Assembly (NCBI RefSeq): GCF_029277445.1
Contig: NZ_CP119569.1
Coordinates: 184,362-248,361 of the forward strand
Direction: 5' to 3'
Length of the DNA: 64,000 nucleotides
From: Pararhizobium qamdonense
GTDB taxonomy: Bacteria; Pseudomonadota; Alphaproteobacteria; Rhizobiales; Rhizobiaceae
Shown piece after piece: positions 60,865-64,000 of this stretch. The position numbers and the translations under genes were made by a program. The notes under the pieces were generated by a model. That model saw only the letters and a program-made list of their open reading frames with translations. It did no database searches and had not been told where the DNA came from. Position 1 is the stretch's first letter; every line of letters begins with the position of its first letter.

Positions 60865-61743
60865 TCAGACGGCGACGCGTTGAAGCGGCGCCACCTCGTC
60901 GACAATTGGATTGGTCAGGATACCAATTCCCTCGATCTCGACTTCCACGACGTCACCAGCCCGCATGTAGAGCCGCGGAGTGCGGGCGTGACCGATGCCC
61001 GAGGGGGTACCGGTGACGATAACGTCGCCCGGCTCCAACGTGATCGCCTCAGAGATCGTCGATACCAGCGTCGCCACATCGAAGATTAGCTTGTCGGTAT
61101 TGGACGATTGGACAACCTCGCCATTGAGGCGGGTTTCGATGCGCAATCCTCTTGCCCCCGCCGGAAGCTCATCGGCCGTCACGAAGATTGGGCCAAAGGC
61201 GCCGGTGCCATCAAAATTTTTGCCAAGCGTCCATTGCGGAGTGCGATGCTGGAAATCGCGGATCGAGCCATCGTTGAAGATCGAATAGCCAGCGACGTGC
61301 TCAAGTGCGTCACGCTTGTCGATATGGCGACCACCACGACCGATGACAGCGACGAGCTCACCCTCGAAATCCAGCGCCTCGGAAATCAGCGGCCTGATGA
61401 TCGGAGCACCAGCGCCGATCAGACTGGAAGCGAAGCGCGGAAACAGCGTCGGATGATCGGGCTGCTTGTAGCCGCTTTCATCAGTATGGTCGGAATAATT
61501 GAGGCCGACGCAGATGATCTTGCCGGGATCGCTGATCGGCGGCAGCAGCTCGACCTCAGTGAGATCAATCACCGGACGCGCCGCAAAGTGGGTGAGAATG
61601 TCAGCCCGCTGGCTAGGTTCCGCAAGCGCAAGATCCAAGAGGGAACTGTCTTGATTGGTTCCCGCTTCTCCGCGCCAATCGTTACCGACGAGAACCGCAA
61701 GGCCCTTCGTACCGATACTATCCTTGTAGACCATGAATTTCAT
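60865..61743 (-). CDS. Fumarylacetoacetate hydrolase (FAH) family protein
   Basis: A 292-residue protein from the ATG at 61743. A short N-terminal cap precedes the FAH domain: IICVGLNYSDHTDESG, LDFEGELVAVIGRGGRHI with two metal-binding Glu, SIRDFQHRTPQWTLGKNFDG with an Asp, and a VIVTGTPSGIGHAR tail. These enzymes hydrolyse or isomerise ring-cleavage products such as acylpyruvates. It is first in its operon, just after the GntR-facing promoter region and 19 bases upstream of the dioxygenase. Confidence 0.93.
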   Translation of the reverse strand: MKFMVYKDSIGTKGLAVLVGNDWRGEAGTNQDSSLLDLALAEPSQRADILTHFAARPVIDLTEVELLPPISDPGKIICVGLNYSDHTDESGYKQPDHPTLFPRFASSLIGAGAPIIRPLISEALDFEGELVAVIGRGGRHIDKRDALEHVAGYSIFNDGSIRDFQHRTPQWTLGKNFDGTGAFGPIFVTADELPAGARGLRIETRLNGEVVQSSNTDKLIFDVATLVSTISEAITLEPGDVIVTGTPSGIGHARTPRLYMRAGDVVEVEIEGIGILTNPIVDEVAPLQRVAV

Positions 61744-61803
61744 GGCGTGCCTCCTCTTGTGGTACGCAATCAGTAGCATCACGATTTCACTATTGTCAAC
61801 TTG

Positions 61804-61815
61804 ATAATATATTAT
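61804..61815. promoter_or_regulatory. AT-rich palindrome, probable GntR operator/promoter
   Basis: A perfect 12-base palindrome ATAATATATTAT between the divergent FAH and GntR genes, within TTGATAATATATTATTATTT. It could be both a -10 element and the regulator's binding site. Confidence 0.5.
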
Positions 61816-61860
61816 TATTTTGCAAATATGTTTTGCCGCGCGAACCCCTATAAAGGCATT

Positions 61861-62559
61861 ATGACCCAATCGAGCTTCTCAAACGCGAAACAAAACCATG
61901 GTGCGGCGATCCGGAACGCCTTGCGGCACCGCATCCTTCAATGCCAGCTCAATCCAGGTGAGCGGATCGTTATCAGCGATCTGTGTGAGGAGTTCGACGT
62001 CAGCCTCGGCGCGGTACGCGAGGCCCTGTCGGGGCTTGAAGGGGAAGGGCTTGTACATGCCCATGCGAAGCGCGGTTTTCAGGTCGTCGGTGTCTCGGTT
62101 AACGACATGTTCGATCTGACACAGGCAAGAATCGAGATCGAATCGGCCTGCCTGCGACTATCGATCGGTCAAGGCGACCTGGCCTGGGAAAGCAATCTAG
62201 TCGCGGCGCTGTACCGGCTCTCCGCAACGCCACGCGAGCAGAGCGGTACAGTGGATGAAATGTCGGCAGCGTGGAGCGAAGCGCACGCAAACTTTCATAT
62301 CGCCTTGGTAGCTGGCTGTCGCAATCAGACCCTGCTAGGAATCAGGCAGACACTCTTCAATCGAGCAGAACGCTACAGAAGACTGTCGATGCCCGTCGAT
62401 CATGATCACCGCGACGTCGCTGTCGAGCACGACGAACTCGCCAGGTCTTGCCTCGACCGCGATGCGATACGTGCATGCCAGCTTATGGAAGCGCATCTAT
62501 CACGTACCGCGATGCTAATCAGCGAGGCGACCGGCCGCCTGCAACTCCGGGCGGAATAG
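61861..62559 (+). CDS. GntR family regulator (FCD/VanR type)
   Basis: A 232-residue protein; I chose the ATG at 61861, which gives MTQSSFSN and the usual length. The winged HTH is in RHRILQCQLNPGERIVISDL and DVSLGAVREALSGLEGEGL, and an all-helical FCD sensor follows with its His/Asp metal-type pattern (HANFHIALVAGC). Divergent from the FAH operon, which it probably represses. The stop is seven bases from the convergent CGNR gene. Confidence 0.92.
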   Translation: MTQSSFSNAKQNHGAAIRNALRHRILQCQLNPGERIVISDLCEEFDVSLGAVREALSGLEGEGLVHAHAKRGFQVVGVSVNDMFDLTQARIEIESACLRLSIGQGDLAWESNLVAALYRLSATPREQSGTVDEMSAAWSEAHANFHIALVAGCRNQTLLGIRQTLFNRAERYRRLSMPVDHDHRDVAVEHDELARSCLDRDAIRACQLMEAHLSRTAMLISEATGRLQLRAE

Positions 62560-62566
62560 GAACCGT

Positions 62567-63154
62567 TTAAGCCGGTTCCCGCTTTCGCGCCCTAAAAGCA
62601 CGCTTTTTTGCTTTGTTCCCGCAACCGCGGCCGACAGTAGCGCACCAGATACGGTTGTTCCCTCGGCTGTTATCAAGGAAATACATGTTGCAGGTCGGGT
62701 CGCTGCACTGCTTGACGCGCCCAAGCAGGTTTTCCGACACCAATAGGAGCACATCGCGCGCTACGGACGATAAAGCTGCCTGACCGGCGACGTCCGCGCG
62801 CTTGGCTACCGCAACGCCCAGTTTATTCAACTCGAACCGTGGACTTGGACGGCGAGCAGCCTCGTTGATTTCCGCGATGGTCAATTGATCAGGTGCAAGC
62901 CCTCTCGCCATTTGGCTGAAATAGGAGCGTAACAGTTCGCGGAACCGGATGGCATCTGCAACATCGGCAGGTCCGACGAAAACGTCTCGGTCGAGAATGC
63001 CTGCGGCTGCAATCCAGCTCGAATACGCCTGAGGCGTGCCAATTCGCTCAATATCCCGGTGGCCAACCTCACCTTTCGTCGCAAGGAAATCGAGGCAGAG
63101 CCGGTTTGCCGTGAAGCGGTAGGACAGGTCGCCGCTATTGAGTTGCTGCATCAT
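62567..63154 (-). CDS. CGNR zinc-finger (ABATE domain) protein
   Basis: A 195-residue protein. An N-terminal ABATE-like domain (YRFTANRLCLDFLAT at the start) is followed by a C-terminal CGNR finger: CSDPTCNMYFLDNSRGNNRIWC and RGCGNKAKKRAFR (both given in part), with Cys pairs and the CGN signature (Lys for the final Arg). Family members are considered nucleic-acid-binding regulators of stress or catabolic genes. It is convergent with GntR, and the promoter lies to the right. Confidence 0.88.
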   Translation of the reverse strand: MMQQLNSGDLSYRFTANRLCLDFLATKGEVGHRDIERIGTPQAYSSWIAAAGILDRDVFVGPADVADAIRFRELLRSYFSQMARGLAPDQLTIAEINEAARRPSPRFELNKLGVAVAKRADVAGQAALSSVARDVLLLVSENLLGRVKQCSDPTCNMYFLDNSRGNNRIWCATVGRGCGNKAKKRAFRARKREPA

Positions 63155-64000
63155 GGAACCATCTTAGACAGTTCCTTAACCCAAAACCAGTCTGAATCGA
63201 TCTCGGTGTGGCAACTAAATATAGCTCGCGGCCATCGTCCAGTGCCGCTTCTGACCGATGTGTGTTGCACGCGTCAGCAATTACTGGAGCGTACCAAAGT
63301 AGCTATAGACGTTAGCGCTGGGGTCAGTGGTAATCCGATTTCGTGTGGTATCACGCCAATGATATCCGGCCGGTCGCGATGAGGTTGCAGTAGGGGCCTA
63401 GGGCCAGCCCCATGCTCAAGAACGCGTCATCAACAGCATCGTAGCCTGGGCCAGGTCGTAGTTGCCAGATTTCGGTTTGACCCGTTTGGTGACCTAAGGT
63501 TCAATCTAAATGGTCCGGCCGCTTCCTTCCTCGGGGGTATGCGTCTCATGAAAACCAAAGGCAGGCGGAGAGCTATCGTCGCTGTTGCCCGATTGCGGTC
63601 TTGCTCCGCCGCATGTGGATCGACGGTACGGAATTCCGGTTCGCTTAGGAGGCTGCAGCAAAAGACAGACAGCCAACGATTCCGATGCTGGCCGAATCGT
63701 CCCATACGGACGACGGGATGGATAAAGCCGGTTCTGTCTACTGCGCTTCGAGCGCGTCTCAAAGCAATGCATTCCAGACCCCGATCCCATGCATGCGTGC
63801 AACCGCTTCAAACGACACGGAGCCAATAGACTGCGAAGAGAAGCGTAACCGCGTGAACGATCAGGCCGTCAAAGATCAGAGAGAAAGAGCTTGACCCGAA
63901 TGCCCGTTTAGATAAGCGGACGCGATAAAAGCCATCAGGTGATTGTGACTAAGTGCTTTGTTTTGACAGAGTCTCGCTTCGGGGCCATCCCAAACATGCG
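63155..64000. other. Gene-poor right end
   Basis: Several open frames exist, but none has a recognisable domain or a good start. One stretch on the minus strand (63876-63998, open to the edge) gives a coherent-looking 40-codon tail with ALSHNHLMAFIASAYLNGHS; I cannot assign it. It may be the end of a gene or of an insertion element beyond the window. Confidence 0.5.

Noticed and set aside
63430..63829. Overlapping frames on both strands in the right end
   Set aside because: Arg/Ser-rich shadow-like translations without start signals or family features.
1..64000. CRISPR arrays, tRNA and rRNA genes
   Set aside because: No regularly spaced direct repeats of CRISPR type and no cloverleaf or rRNA sequence seen; the 40-base-spaced GGAGG motifs are hairpins, not CRISPR.

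Overview
The window looks like accessory DNA from a Rhizobiales bacterium (Rhizobium, Agrobacterium, Ensifer or Mesorhizobium type), probably part of a conjugative plasmid or an integrative conjugative element. The reasons are the high GC content, the set of DUF736, DUF1419, methylase-helicase and Toprim genes typical of such elements, a VirD4/TraG coupling-protein tail at the left edge, and a long run of uptake and catabolic operons. This placement is an inference from gene content. I see no rRNA, tRNA, CRISPR array, replication initiator or relaxase.

Left part, about 1-24.3 kb: mobile-element backbone. It holds the coupling protein end, an exported SNase-like nuclease, a stand-alone WGR protein, an HU-like protein, two DUF736 proteins, an IS110 element, a cargo trio (AraC regulator divergent from an SDR and an alpha/beta hydrolase), plasmid hypotheticals, a ParB-domain protein, an ATP-dependent DNA ligase, a 1695-residue DNA methylase-helicase, a DUF1419 protein, a Toprim protein and an AbiEi/AbiEii toxin-antitoxin pair. 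It ends with a DUF1127 gene. Downstream of that gene on the same strand lie four CCTCCTCCC-loop hairpins, the layout of the 'cuckoo' (CcsR-type) small RNA family. An inactivated 3'-5' exonuclease gene follows.

Right part, about 24.7-62.6 kb: an exported hydrolase and then four catabolic modules. Each module is a minus-strand operon facing a divergent plus-strand regulator. (1) LysR at 31.7 kb faces a broken EthD-like gene, an MFS exporter, a HIBADH-type dehydrogenase, an SDR, an epoxide-hydrolase-like enzyme, a VOC protein and an L,D-transpeptidase. (2) LacI at 38.0 kb faces a HisD-family dehydrogenase, an SDR and the proton-translocating transhydrogenase PntA-PntB. (3) LysR at 50.0 kb faces a Baeyer-Villiger monooxygenase, an HSL-type esterase, a complete Liv-type ABC importer, an SDR, a 3-hydroxyacyl-CoA-type dehydrogenase and a GMC oxidoreductase. 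The order fits uptake and ring or chain opening of an alcohol or ketone through an ester. (4) GntR at 61.9 kb faces an FAH-family hydrolase, an extradiol-type dioxygenase, a SnoaL-like protein, three SDRs, an ABM protein, three related periplasmic binding proteins and one sugar-type ABC ATPase plus permease. Substrates cannot be read from the sequence.

Right end, 63.2-64.0 kb: no convincing gene. The most notable signals are the cuckoo-like RNA array, the repeated SDR plus binding-protein units that share one transporter, and the DarB-like methylase-helicase inside the conjugative backbone.
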